From assembly GCA_019096155.1 (NCBI GenBank), contig JAHCVI010000001.1, positions 12,363,243 to 12,427,242 on the forward strand: a stretch of 64,000 nt of DNA, given 5' to 3'. This DNA is from Staphylotrichum longicolle. Taxonomy: Eukaryota > Ascomycota > Sordariomycetes > Sordariales > Chaetomiaceae. Made by a program: the position numbers and the translations under genes. Positions 1 to 11,727 of this stretch are shown one piece after another. The notes beneath the pieces were generated by a model. That model saw only the letters and a program-made list of their open reading frames with translations. It made no database searches and was not told the origin of the DNA. Each line of letters begins with the position of its first letter. Position 1 is the first letter of the stretch.

Positions 1-907
1 GGAAACAACTCTCCGAGCGTGAGGGGGCGGCCGCTCTTCTCGGCCGATATTGAAGATTCTGACAGGATCTTGGTCACATTCACACCTCTGGGCAAAGAGG
101 CTCCGGCAAGAGACTTGGCTGCATCCCGCGGCAGGCTGGTAAAGAGAGGCCGTGCCGTCGGGGCGGCGCCAACGGTTGTCAGGACCAAGCTACCCGAGGT
201 CGGAGACTGGCCCTGTGCGAGCGCGGGTTTCGCAGATGCAGGCCGGGGCACGTCGGGATATGCCAACTCTCGCCTGTAGAGTTCCAACGTCTTGCTTCTG
301 AAGGCCAGCGTCTTTGAGAGAAGGTTGACATCGCCCGATGTGCCTGCAGTCTCAAGTTCCTTGACTTGTGCATTGGCAGTCTGCACAACGTCGGACACCA
401 GATCATCTAGAGCCTCGTACGTGCCCTGGGCCACCTTGTCGACGATGGACACGGGCTTGTTGGTTTCCTCCGACTTTGCTCGCTTCGAGGAAGGCTCGCC
501 ATCGGAGTGAGTGTCTGGGACGGGTCGCTTGAGAACTGAGGCATCGCTAGTGTCGAGACTGAAGCGCATGAGTTAGCGGCAGGGCAGGGATGATGGGGTA
601 TGGACATGGAGGGAGTGGTGGGTGCGGGTGCAATTGAACGGCCGAATGCAGAGAGGGACGGATGGCGAAACGGCGCATACCTCTGCAAAACATGGAAAAA
701 GTCGCGGACCAACGACTTGCGGTCCTGGGAAGCGTGCATGCCATTGACGGGCAGCTTTGGGGGTTCGGGGCGGTCGAGATCGGGGTCGTTGTCGTCGGTG
801 GGTTCGCGCTTCCGCTTGGTGGAGGAATTGACTGAGGCCGGCGAGTCGGGACGCGACAGTGCTGCGACGCCGTTGGCCTGGGGCGCCAGGACGGCGGGCG
901 AGGCCAT
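1..907 (-). CDS. Unrecognised nuclear-type protein, C-terminus cut by window edge
   Basis: The gene reads leftwards from an ATG at 907 and is still open at base 1, so its C-terminus is missing. Exon 1 is 907-681; a donor GTATGC and an acceptor TTCAG bound an intron at 680-559; exon 2 runs 558-1. The visible part is about 260 residues. It starts with a low-complexity stretch holding a basic KRKRE cluster, then a second basic patch (SSKRAKSEE) after the splice, both compatible with nuclear localisation. The segment DKVAQGTYEALDDLVSD is predicted helical, and the end near TLGELF looks conserved-like. I do not recognise the family and assign no function. The splice is well supported because the frame stays open for 185 codons beyond it. 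Confidence 0.7.
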
Positions 908-2516
908 GGCTTTGGAGGGTTTGGAGGGTTAGACCCCTGAACGAGCAAAGTGACGTCGGAGGTGCAAAGTGGGATGGGGAGGAGGGGGGTGTGGTGGTTT
1001 TGGCGTGGTGGTTTGGCAGTGCTGGGCCTGGTCTGGTGCTGGCGCGCGATTCGCGTCTGCGAAAGGGAGGACTTGGTGCTGGACTGGCTGCGACGTGCTG
1101 TGCGTGGGACGGTCACTTGCAAGGCCAAAAAGTTTTGTCGTCGGCGGGTCGGCACGCTGAGTGGAGAAAGTCCATCCAAAACGGCTGCATGCGATGGCGA
1201 GACGATTCCCAAGTTCGATTCCAACCAGGCTTCAACTCGGCATGCGGCATCCGATGGCCATTTCCTCAATGCAGCGACAGGCTCTGAGGGCAGAGGAGGG
1301 AAGCCGGACGCTCCTGCGCAGCGTTGGTTGCAAAAAGCCAGCGCGAGCCTAGTTTGCGCTAGCCATGCTTGCGGCAATTAGTGGGGCACCGCGCCATTCA
1401 CCGCACGCACGTGACTGGTCGGGGAGCTGGCCGAGATGGCTTACCTAACCCAGCCACCTCCCAAAGTGTCCACTCGCTCGTTCTAAAGACACTCATCGCA
1501 CTTGCATCGGACACTGTCAACAGAACGAGATCCGCCTCGCTACCTGGGGCAAAGATTGGGAGAGAAAGAGAGAGAGATGAAGAAAGAATCCAACGAAATA
1601 CGGAATCTGAACATGGCCCGGATCCCAGTTGCTCGTCTTTCTCAACAACTCAAGTCTCTCCAGCCCGAAGCTTTACTCGGCATGCTGCAAAGGGCGTGTC
1701 TGCAAGGGCGCCGCAAGCCAACCTGGAAGACATCAGGTCTGCCAGCGCCGTACTTCAGCGCATTTCCGCGTGCTGCAGACGAAGCACAAGCTACAGTAAC
1801 CACATCCCCTTAACACAATGGCATCGGAATCTCAAGGGTAAAGGGCAAGGACTCAGAGTCAGTTCTAAGATTCCTCAATTGAGTCATCCCGCCTCCTGGG
1901 GACATCGACATGGGTGGACTTTCTTGGATCCATCTCACAACTCCGGCCCCGACCCTGGCCCCCGAGACACAGAGCTCGGCGAAAGAAGTGGCCCTTGGCA
2001 GCGGTGCTTGATGTGCAAGCTTGCAATCTTGTTGAGGACTACAAACACAGTCAATGATAGATGCCCAACGCATAAGTTGCTAGGCAGCTATCCGTGCCGG
2101 GGATCCCGCACTGCACAGTATAATCGCATTTAGAAGCCCTTAGTTGAGAACGTTGGCGCGTCTTGGGCGTGGCATGGCACACGAGCGACGACCGAGATCG
2201 CTGTGGCCCTTGCCGATAGGTGCATGGCGCCCCCGGTATCTGCATAACCCACCTTGGCGACGGGGGAGGCCAGCCACTCCGGATCCGCAATGCCCCTCCT
2301 TCTCGCAGTCGAGCTCCGCAATTGATGCTTGACGGCGACTGCGGGGTCCTCAATTTTTCTTTCCTGCTCCGATCCCCCTCCATGCCGCTCCCCCACAAAA
2401 TAGCTGCCCCCCCAGCTCGGATCTCTCGTCTCTGAGCTTTCTCCATTCCTCCCAGCAGCTTTCATCCTCACCCAAATCAGACCTCACCTTCATCACATCC
2501 CCCCCCATCCACCACA
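908..2516. other. Divergent intergenic region, 1.6 kb
   Basis: Lies between the divergent starts of the unrecognised protein and SHMT. Long open frames here (for example 1369-2133) have no protein-like composition. The last 150 bases before the SHMT ATG are rich in C and T, a common fungal 5' leader feature. No tRNA or repeat seen. Confidence 0.5.
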
Positions 2517-4171
2517 ATGGCTGCCAGCAACACCGAGGGCGCGACCTATGCGCTGCCCGAGTCTCACAAGGAGGTGCGCTGCCCCGCCTCGTCCCGTCGC
2601 CGGACGGCCCGCTTCTAACGTTCTCTGACTCACCGCCTACAGATGCTCGAGAAGTCTCTCCTTGACTCCGACCCCGAGGTCGCTGAGATTATGGTGAGCA
2701 CTGCCCTCTTTTTTGCCCATCCCGTGCCGGGCTTGCCAGCTAACGACCCCGTAGAAACATGAGATTCAGCGCCAGCGCGAGTCCATCATTCTCATTGCTT
2801 CTGAGAATGTCACGTCCCGCGCCGTTTTCGATGCCCTTGGCTCCCCCATGTCCAACAAGTACTCGGAGGGCTACCCCGGTGCTCGCTACTATGGCGGCAA
2901 CCAGCACATCGACCAGATTGAGACCCTTTGCCAGAGGCGTGCCCTCGAGGCCTTCAACGTCGATGGCGCCAAGTGGGGTGTCAATGTCCAGTGCTTGAGC
3001 GGCAGCCCCGCCAACCTCCAGGTCTACCAGGCCATCATGCCTCCCCACGGCAGGCTGATGGGTCTGGACCTCCCCCACGGTGGCCATCTCAGCCACGGCT
3101 ACCAGACGCCCCAGCGGAAGTAAGCATCTACCCTCCAAGACCCGCCGTCCTCTGCAGCCAGTCACTGACTCAGACTCAAGGATCTCGGCTGTCTCGACCT
3201 ACTTCGAGACCATGCCCTACCGTGTTGACCTCGAGACCGGCATCATCGACTACGACACCCTCGAGAAGAATGCCCAGCTCTACCGCCCCAAGATTCTGGT
3301 CGCCGGTACCTCGGCCTACTGCCGCCTCATCGACTACCAGCGCATGCGCAAGATCGCCGACTCGGTTGGCGCCTACCTGGTCGTTGACATTGCCCACATC
3401 TCCGGTCTCGTCTCGGCCGGCGTCATCCCCTCGCCCTTTGAGTACGCCGATGTCGTCACCACCACCACCCACAAGTCGCTCCGTGGCCCCCGCGGTGCCA
3501 TGATCTTCTTCCGCAAAGGCGTCCGCTCCGTCGATGCCAAGACGGGCAAGGAGACCCTCTACGACCTCGAGGACAAGATCAACTTCTCCGTCTTCCCCGG
3601 CCACCAGGGTGGTCCCCACAACCACACCATCACGGCCCTGGCCGTCGCGCTCAAGCAGGCCGCCAGCCCCGACTTCAAGGCGTACCAGCAGAAGGTGGTC
3701 GACAACGCCAAGGCCCTGGAGAAGAAGTTCAAGGAGCTCGGCCTCAAGCTCGTCTCGGACGGCACCGACTCGCACATGGTGCTGGTCGACCTCCGCCCCT
3801 TCGCCCTCGACGGTGCCCGTGTCGAGGCCGTCCTGGAGCAGATCAACATTGCCTGCAACAAGAACGCCGTCCCCGGCGACAAGAGCGCCCTGACCCCCGG
3901 CGGTCTCCGTATCGGCACCCCTGCCATGACCAGCCGTGGCTTCGGCGAGGCCGACTTTGAGCGCGTCGCCAACTACATCGCCGAGAGCATCAAGATCTGC
4001 AAGGAGGTCCAGGGTGCCCTGCCCAAGGAGGCCAACAAGCTCAAGGACTTCAAGTTCAAGGTCGCCAGCGGCGAGGTGCCCCGCATCAACGAGCTCAAGA
4101 AGGAGATCTCGGACTGGTGCCACACCTTCCCCCTCCCCGTCGAGGGCTGGAGGATGGATGCCGGCCTCTAA
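2517..4171 (+). CDS. SHM2: Serine hydroxymethyltransferase, cytosolic
   Basis: PLP-dependent enzyme that interconverts serine plus tetrahydrofolate with glycine plus 5,10-methylene-THF, feeding one-carbon metabolism. Four exons: 2517-2573, 2643-2693, 2755-3119, 3181-4171, giving 487 residues, the normal length for the eukaryotic enzyme. Family landmarks are visible: SENVTSRAV, YSEGYPGARYYGGN, the substrate-binding LPHGGHLSHGYQTP, and the PLP-lysine motif TTTTHKSLRGPRG. The N-terminus (MAASNTEGATYALPE) lacks a basic amphipathic presequence, so I infer the cytosolic isoform and not the mitochondrial one. Introns are clustered at the 5' end, two of them within the first 40 codons. The start has a good context (CACAATGGC) after a pyrimidine-rich leader. 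Confidence 0.97.
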
Positions 4172-4582
4172 ACAGGGAGCGCGGCAGTGTTGGTGTCATG
4201 GCGCATATGAGGGTGTCAGACATCTGGTGTTCAACAACAAGGCGGGCTTAGCCGCCCGCCATTAGTTTTCTTTTTTTATCTTGTGGTATGGCATCTAGAA
4301 ATTGGGGGGTGCACAGGGATGGCGATCTCAACGAACGAATCAGGGAAATGGACGGGCAAACAAAACGGGAATCGGAAAATCACTCATTGTGCAAATCATT
4401 TTCATCAAGGCGTTTGCATCATGGGTGTCATGGTCATCAACTTACCAGTTTCGGTACCTAGGGGGGAAGGGGAGTCTTTGGCTTTATACCTGTGTTTAAG
4501 TCTCTTAGAAGGCTGCTTCAACGCGGTTTGGTTATACCCAGTATGAGTAAGACGAGAGCATTTTACTCTGTACAAGTGAGCT

Positions 4583-4600
4583 TGTGTGTGTGTGTGTGTG
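4583..4600. repeat. (GT)n microsatellite
   Basis: Nine GT units in a row, followed by a further short TTGTGTGTGG run; simple sequence in the SHMT 3' flank. Confidence 0.9.
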
Positions 4601-5419
4601 TTGTGTGTGGACTGATGTTGCTATGACGTGTGCTACTGAGTGAATAACTACCTGTCAGGTTCGTAGGGTTAGGGGACGATCCGAGTTGAGTGGTTGGCCT
4701 AAGTTGAGAGGGCTCTCGAGACGGGTCATGACTTGTTCATGTTTCACTCCTAAGAAGTGACTCCCAAATCTGAAAAGAATGATAAGGGATCCAGAGACTT
4801 TACTCTTAGATCATCAGCTATCTGATGGGCAATCAACCTGGTTGATCCGGCTGCTATTGAGAACCATAAAACACAGGGAACACTCGGGGCACAAGTGAAG
4901 GATGCTGGATGCTGTCGTGATCTCGCTCTTTGTGAATTAGAAATTACGCAGTGTTTCGGTTATCGATGAGGTGTGCATGAACAGATCTCCATTTCCCCTA
5001 CAGCACCTTAAACTACCTAAGCCAGTCATCCATCCATGCGTCCTTCTTCTTCTTGCTCATTTTGCTGCAAACAATACCTAGGTGGTTATAGACACCTTGT
5101 CACCCTCTCCTCCGCAAACCCCCAACTCATTTCGCCCGCTCGCTCATTCACTAAAATAAAGAGAACAGCAGCGGAAACCCAGTAACAGTAACACAACTCG
5201 AAAAGAAAAAGAAAAACAAAGGTATATGCAAAGAAAGACCTGCTGCCTGCTGTTTTGGACTAGTCGTAGTCGTAGTACGAGTTGTAGTTTGTGTGCCCTA
5301 TCCTCCCTGCCTCCGACTCTCTAAAAATATGATTCCTGAACCGAAGAACTGGACTCTGAAGCAGTCCAAAGGGGTGTGAAAAACGAAAAGAAGAAAGGAA
5401 AACATGGGGGAATGTCACA

Positions 5420-5517
5420 TGCATGCATCCATCCATCCACCCCGCAAGGAGAGTTATCCATCCATCCAACCATCCCGTCCAAGCCAGAACCATCCCATTC
5501 ATCGATCGATCCATCCC
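5420..5517. repeat. Degenerate CATC/CATCC tandem tract
   Basis: Repeated CATCCATC blocks (about 5423-5438, 5458-5475, 5491-5515) separated by short unique sequence. This is imperfect simple-sequence DNA downstream of SPT7. Confidence 0.75.
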
Positions 5518-5843
5518 GAAACCGAACCAAAAACCAAAACCTGTGCATCGGACTTCTCCCCTTACTATCGCGCCAAAGGTACACAACACCGACTACCAAA
5601 CACAAAAAGGTCGGGACGGTGGGGCGGGGAATCAAGAATACAACAGCGAGAAAAGAAAAGATGACAGAAAGGGAATAAGCAAACACTTGCATCCTGATAC
5701 CATCCCAATCCTCCATCTCAATCCCATCCCTCCATCCCTCCCCATCCAAACGCCCAATTCTTCTTCTCAATTGACCCAGCCTATCGTCCTCCCCGGCGAC
5801 GACGACGGCATCGACGAAGCACAAGGCGACATAAAGTGTCCGT

Positions 5844-8800
5844 CTACCTCTGCTCCAAACTCTCCGGGCTCATCATGCCCGTTACTTCATCCTTGTCCGC
5901 CGCCGCATCACCATCCCCCCCACCACCACCAACAGCCTCAGCCCCACCCAGGCTGCTACTGCCGTTCACGCCATTCGAAGGATTCGAGCCTACCGGCCCC
6001 GCGCCGTCGCCGCCGCCGCCGGCCTTGGGCACCGCCAAACTGCCCCTCTTCTTCTCGGGCGAGACGCTGCCCACCTTCTGCCCCGCATTCGCGTTCGCGG
6101 CAGTGCCGGCAGCAGCAGCACCGTCCGTAACCTGCGCGGCGCCCGAGGCGTCGAGCTTCTTCTTCTTCTTGGCGAGGGCGATCTGCTCCTTGGGGCTCCG
6201 CTTCTGCGGCGAGACGATCTTGCCCGTGGCGCCGAGGCGCGGGCGGGCGCGGCGTTGCTTGACGGGCAGGTCCTCGTCCTCCACCAGCGGCTGGTCGCCG
6301 TTTGCGTGCAGCTTCGCGAGGAAGAAGTTCTTGACCAGGCCGACCTGCTCCTGGATGTTCTCCTTGGTGACAGGCTCCTGCGGGGGCAGGGGCTCGAAGA
6401 GGTCGGCCGAGACGGGCCCGCCGGCGGTCTGCGTCTGCATCTGGTACTGGCTGCGGACGCGCGACTGGAGGAGGTGGAGCGGGACCGAGAGCATCTCGAG
6501 CCCGAGGTCCTTGTCGAGGCCGAGGGCCTTGAAGCCGAAGAAGTCCTCGCCGAGCTCCTCGGCAAAGTCACCGCCGACGAACTGCTCGCTGCCGTCGTTG
6601 AACGCGCCCGAGCCGTCGGCGCCGCCGTCCGTGAGCGCCGGCCGGAGCAGGTCCGCGAGGTGCGCCTTCATGCGCTCGTGGATCTGCCCGAGCTTGTTGC
6701 CGAGGCGCTCGACCTCGTCGCGCGCGTAGCTCTCGAGCGAGTCGACGTCGTGGCCGTTCTCGTTGAGCGTGTGTAGGATGACTTCCTCCGGCGTGAACCG
6801 GGGCTGGAAGCGCGCGCCGCGCTCGGCATAGGCGCCCGCGGCGGGCTTCTTTTCGACTTCGCGGTACACGTTGAAGGTGTGGACGAGCTTCTGGAAGTAG
6901 TCGCCCGCGATGTCGGTGATGGTGTCGAGCGCCGACGGTTGCAGCTCCTCAAAGCCGGCATGATAAAATATCTTAGCCACGGAGCGTTGCATCGCCGACC
7001 GGCAGGTCTCTCCCGCCATGACAGGCCCTTCCCCGGCAAGGAAGTGCGGCTCGACATCGGCTTCGACGAACGGCTCAGGGTTGTATTTGGGGAATTGGTT
7101 AGTGTACACCTGGGCAAGATTAGCGGTTGGTGGCAGCAGACAAAACGGGCGACGGTACGTACGTGGGTCTGAATCTGCATCTGTTTGATGACGCCGACCT
7201 TGGAGCAGAGCTTGCGGGTTTCTTGCATTTGGCGGATGTTGGCGTCAAACTTGTTCGTAAGCCGGCTTTGTGGCGAGAGGAAGTGCCCGGGGGGCACCAG
7301 CCGGAGCATGTCTTCGTGTTGATTGATGACCTGCCCTTCGCCGTCCTCCACCCATTGCAACTTCGGGTCAATGTCGGGGATAATGGTCTGGGGCTCGTAG
7401 TACGACGGGACCGTCCGGTCAACTTCGTCTTCCATGCCCTCGGCGAGCGTCTCTGAAGCCTTGGCTCCATCTTTGGACCCAGCCGCAGAGGCATCGAGAT
7501 GGTGGCCGTGCAGGATACCAAGGGCTTCGGCCTCTCTCCGAGACTTCAAAAAGCGGCGGATGCCCGCCTTGCTCCTGAGGAGGGCGGGCTCCTCGGCATT
7601 GAGCTTGTTCCCGGCAAACAGCTGGTAGCGCTCCTTGGCGATGAGAGCCCGGTCCTTCTTTGTGACCTGCTTCCAGATCTTGTAAGCGTCGTCCTCGTAG
7701 GCCTGCTCAGCAGCCTCCCCGAGCGCTTCACCGAGGGCCATGCCGTTTAATGACGGCCCGTCGATGTCCATGGCGTCGGCGTTGCTGACGCCGGAATGGC
7801 CATTGGCGCCGAGAGGAGTGAGCGAACCGCCTATGGGAGGGGTGGCGAAGCCATTACTGCCGTCCACCTCGGACCCCTCGCGATGGGTCTTGGCAAGGAG
7901 GCCGTTGAGTTGCAGCAATGGCTTCTGCTCCACGTTTGGGGTCCCCTCCTTGCCTTCTTTCTGATCCGACGGCGCCTTCCGGGACTTGTTGGTGCCCTTT
8001 GTCCCGGCCTTGCGGCCACGAGATGACATTATCGGCTCGTCGTCGCTATCGTCACCGGCATCGTCCTCGCCCCCGTTTTGTTTCCGGCGTTCCTCGGCCT
8101 CAACTTCTGCCCTTGGCCTGATGACGAGGTCGGGGATGAGCGGGATGAGTTTCTCGGCCTCCTTGCGCATGCCATTGGCCATGCGGCGGAGGGGGTGGCC
8201 CATGTCCTGGTTGTACTTGAGACAGTTGTCCCAGATGAGGTTGAGGTCGTGGACGAAATCGGCCTTGGACTTGAACTGAAGGCCCTTGAGCTTCTTGGTC
8301 ATGGTCCCGAGGTCCATGGGCTGTTTGATGACTGCGGGGTTGTTAGACGAGGACCTCTTAGGTGGTGCCGTATAGGAGTGTCGCTTACAGTTGTAGTAAT
8401 CGGGCGCATCCCTCTTGTTCACCCTATTCAAAAACGGGGTCGAGTATTCGGTATGGGCCTTGAGCTCGCTGAGCACCTTCTCGAAGGCCTCGTAGAGCTC
8501 CTCCTGGCCGACGTTCTCCTCGCTCGCCCATTTGCTTCTGTTCTTGCGCACCTCGTTCATCAGCGAGCGGAGCTCGGCATCGGAAGCGCGCACCTGATCG
8601 CGCTTCAGGTCTATCCTTGCGATGAGGTGCTTGAGGGTGAGGCTCGACGCGCCGAGGTTCGCGTTGCTGAGCGAGCCGTGGTTCTGTCCGGGCTGGCTCG
8701 TGGCGTGGTGGCTCGTCTTGTCCATCTCGGCCTGCAGCTGCTTCTCGGACTCTTCGAGCTGCTGCTGCTCGAGCATGGCCGTCCGGTCGTTCTCGAGCGT

Positions 8801-9484
8801 GTAGAAGAGCGTGTGGAAGCTCTGCTTGGCCGCCTCCTCGGTCGCATTGCGCGCCTCCTCCAATTCCTTGCGCGCGTCCTCGGAGGACTTGGCTTGTGTT
8901 TTCGGTCCATCGTCGCGCGGCTTGTCGGCGGCCTTTCCGGGCGACGGGATGGAGTGGACCGGCGAGCTGCCGGACTTGGAGGGCGACAGCAGGGTCCTGG
9001 CGGCTGCGTCATTGGCGTGTTTGGAGTGTAGGGCTTGCGATGTCTGCGCGGCGCGGCCGTCGGCTTCATCTTCGTCCTCTTCTTCGTCGTCGTCATCGTC
9101 GCCGTAGTCGTCCTCGTCGATGACGCGCTTGGCCTTCTTGAGGGGCGGTTCCTGGATCGGAGAGTGGTCGGTGGCGGGGGGCAGCAGGGGCGCGGGCGGC
9201 GTCGGAGGCCGGACGAGGGCGTCGAGCGCGGTCTTGTTGTACTCGCCATTGTCGCCAAACAGCAGCGAGAGCCTCCCCTCGGCGCGGCGGAACAGGCTGG
9301 CGAAGTGGGCGCGTCGCTGGTCCTCGTCGGGGTCGGATGCCTCAGGCATCAGCGCGAGTGGGTTGTCGCTCGGCGTGTGCATCCGCGCGGGGCCATCGTC
9401 CACAACAGCATGATGCATCCTGCTGCCATTGACCTGGGCGGCGGCCGGCGTGTGCCAGGCATGCTGGCCGTTGGTGATGGACAT
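5844..9484 (-). CDS. SPT7: SAGA complex subunit Spt7, bromodomain plus histone fold
   Basis: Scaffold subunit of the SAGA histone acetyltransferase complex in the nucleus. Three exons: 9484-8389, 8331-7163, 7109-5844; 1176 residues. The start MSITNGQH at 9484 is the first ATG before a long uninterrupted frame. From the N-terminus: an acidic low-complexity tract with a PLKKAKR basic patch, a bromodomain near residues 335-430 (KRDAPDYYN across the first splice to IKQPMDLGTM, then IWDNCLKYN), a disordered middle, and a histone-fold (Bromo_TP type) region near 790-840 (GETCRSAMQRSVAKIFY, ITDIAGDYFQKLVHTF). The C-terminus is Ala/Gly-rich and disordered. Bromodomain followed by histone fold is the diagnostic order for Spt7. 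The first intron (57 bases) has no stop and is a multiple of three. Confidence 0.93.
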
Positions 9485-10631
9485 TTTTCCGGGTCCGGGG
9501 TGGGCTAGGGGTCGGCCGGTCGCTCGGTCGCCATGCGCCGGAAACGCGCTCGTATTCAGCCGGCACCGGGGCAATCCAGGGCGTCAAGGTCACATGGGCG
9601 GAAAGCGCGGCGTCGGGAGAGGCGGTCCGTCTGTTTTGAGGGCAATCGGCGATGCCGTGGCTGTGTCGCGATGATTTCTGTGATGGGCGATTTTGGGGCG
9701 AGTCGGACGTGAGGTCAAGATGGGAAGCAGGCTTCTGCCGTTTCTGGACAAGGGGGCGCTGCTTTTGCTGCCCCGGCGCCGGGACGCGGGTACTTGTGCC
9801 AGCTCAGCCCTTCTTTGTCGCGTCGGTCCCAACGCGGCTCTTTCAACTCCAAAGTTTTATTGGAAGTACCAAGTGTGTAGTAAAAACTCTTGTTACTTTT
9901 TTGAGAGTTGCAGTCCTTAATTTGGACCTAGGCAACGAACCTAGGCCTGGCGTACTTGTACTGCTCGAGTCCCGGAAGAGCGAGACGATATCACGTGATA
10001 TGCCTTTTGGTGCTGGCTCTCAGGAGACGGTACGGCGGCAATACGGCAGCCCTCTAGGGATGCAGCAATGATCCGAGTGTAATGTTATGCGACAAGAGTG
10101 CTAAATAACAGAGTTGGCAGGACTCTCTGCTGTGCAAGCCGAATGGATGCGTGGTAAAGAATGCGGCTACCGTATGTTCGCGCTCTCTTGAGACGTGGAG
10201 CAGGGATTGGCGTGCAAATGACATTGAGGTGAGCTTTTGGTGGTGGTTCTGAAGGCCCCACTTGCCCCAGGTCCATCCAGTCACTCACCCCGGATCGGCT
10301 CCGTCACCCGTGCTGTCATGCATCAGCCCCAGTCGGTCTTTGTGAGCGCCACAATCCCCCTCGTCAGCGACGAGGCTGGAGCTCCTGTGGAGGATGCAGC
10401 AGCCTGGGGCCTGCCTGGGCAAAGCACAGCGACCTGGATCTGACCTTTGTCTCTGCAGCAAGAACTGAACACCTCTGTCCGACCCTGCAGTTTCACATTG
10501 ACAATGAGGGCAAACCAGCTGTGACGGAGACCTACCTTAGCGATTTGCATGCAGATCTTTTCAAGGCACCACCACCACTCGCACCACCAACCCCAAGCTT
10601 CCCTCAGCAGCAAACACACCGTGACGCCGCC
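9485..10631. other. Divergent intergenic region, 1.1 kb
   Basis: Separates SPT7 (-) and the VanZ-like gene (+). No reading frame with protein-like composition, tRNA or repeat seen. Confidence 0.5.
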
Positions 10632-11482
10632 ATGAGGATACGGCTTCCCTTTGCAGGTGCGTCTCGCAACCAAACCATCATCCATCCCCTCCCCCTCCAA
10701 CCCAGCCCTTGCCACCCTTAACCCACCCCACGGCATTGCACTGCATTTGCATTGCACGCGCCCACCGTTCCCCCCACCCAACCTCCACCAAAACTGACAG
10801 TGGGTGCTCCCGCGCAGGCGTCTTCGCCCTCCTCCTCCTCCTGGCCGGCTACGCCGGCCTGTCCTCGCTCCAGCTCGACAGCACGACCCTGCCCGTCAAC
10901 GACAAGGTGCTGCACCTGCTCACCTTCTTCGCGCTGACCGTCGCCTTCTACTGGGTCGTCGACACGACGCGCCGGCGCACCCTGCACCTGACGCTGCTCG
11001 TGTGCACGGCCGGGCTGGGTGTCGGGTCCGAGGTGCTGCAGGCCGTGCTGCCCAACGGCCGCGCCTTCGACCTCTACGACGTCGTGGCCAACCTGGTCGG
11101 GTCGGCGGTCGGCGTGGCGCTGTGCGCGTGGTACCACAAGAGGATGCTGGAGCGCAAGAGGCTGAGGAAGTACAGCGCCGTGCCCGGCGGGGAAGGGGTG
11201 GATGGGGAGGAGGAGGATCTGGAGCTCGGGGAGGGCCCCGGGATTGGGGGTGCTGGGGGCCGGCAGGAAGGGGGACACGAGGAAGGGGTCACGGCGGATG
11301 TGGGGGGTGGGCAGCAGCGGGGGACGACGCTGGAAGAGGAGGTGGATAATTGGGATGAGAACGCCGTGGATCCCTGGGATGATGACGACGCCGGTGATGT
11401 GGGCGCGGCTGCGCCGTTGACGGGCAAGGATGGGGAGACCAATGGCGACCACGCCGGTGGCGCAAAGAAGCGCTCGGATTGA
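10632..11482 (+). CDS. VanZ-like domain membrane protein with acidic tail
   Basis: Two exons: a 25-base first exon 10632-10656 (MRIRLPFA) and 10818-11482, with donor GTGCGT and acceptor CGCGCAG; 229 residues. Four hydrophobic segments follow: the first across the splice (VFALLLLLAGYAGL), then LLTFFALTVAFYW, LHLTLLVCTAGLG and VANLVGSAVGVALCAW. The pattern of a conserved NDKVLHLLTFF, then SEVLQAVLPNGRAFDLYDVVANLVG, matches the VanZ/YcjU-like family, first known from glycopeptide resistance clusters in bacteria and present in many fungi with unknown role. The last 90 residues are Gly/Glu/Asp-rich and probably cytosolic and disordered. Function is not established; no bacterial codon bias is evident. 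Confidence 0.82.
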
Positions 11483-11727
11483 TGACTGACGGGGAGAGAT
11501 GGATGAGATGACGACAACTGCGCCAGCGCAGAATGTATGGATAACGGTTTGCAATGTCTCTGGCGTTCCTGCAATCGCTTTTTCGCTCCTTTAGAATGGG
11601 TTGGGTCAGGAAAGGGAGGTGTCCGTTGTTTGGTATAAATGGATGAGGGTTGGGCGGCATGAAAGTCACGTCACTGATACCATGGAAGCGGTTGGACACA
11701 AATGTATGAATACATGTTTTGCGCTCT

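Larger units (their letters stand above)
4172..5843. other. Convergent intergenic region, 1.7 kb
   Basis: 3' flanks of SHMT (+) and SPT7 (-). It is less GC-rich than the coding DNA, and holds a GT microsatellite and a CATC-rich stretch (listed separately). No convincing reading frame, tRNA or mobile element seen. Confidence 0.5.

Noticed and set aside
1205..1225. GTTCGATTC resembling a tRNA B box
   Set aside because: Flanking bases do not form a T stem and no A box is seen upstream.
1369..2133. 254-codon open frame on the plus strand
   Set aside because: Intergenic position, biased composition without motifs, no ATG context or splice support; likely chance in GC-rich DNA.
3176..4123. 315-codon frame antisense to SHMT
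   Set aside because: Shadow of a strongly conserved gene; Leu/Val/Gly/Glu-rich composition is that expected from reading GC-rich codons backwards.
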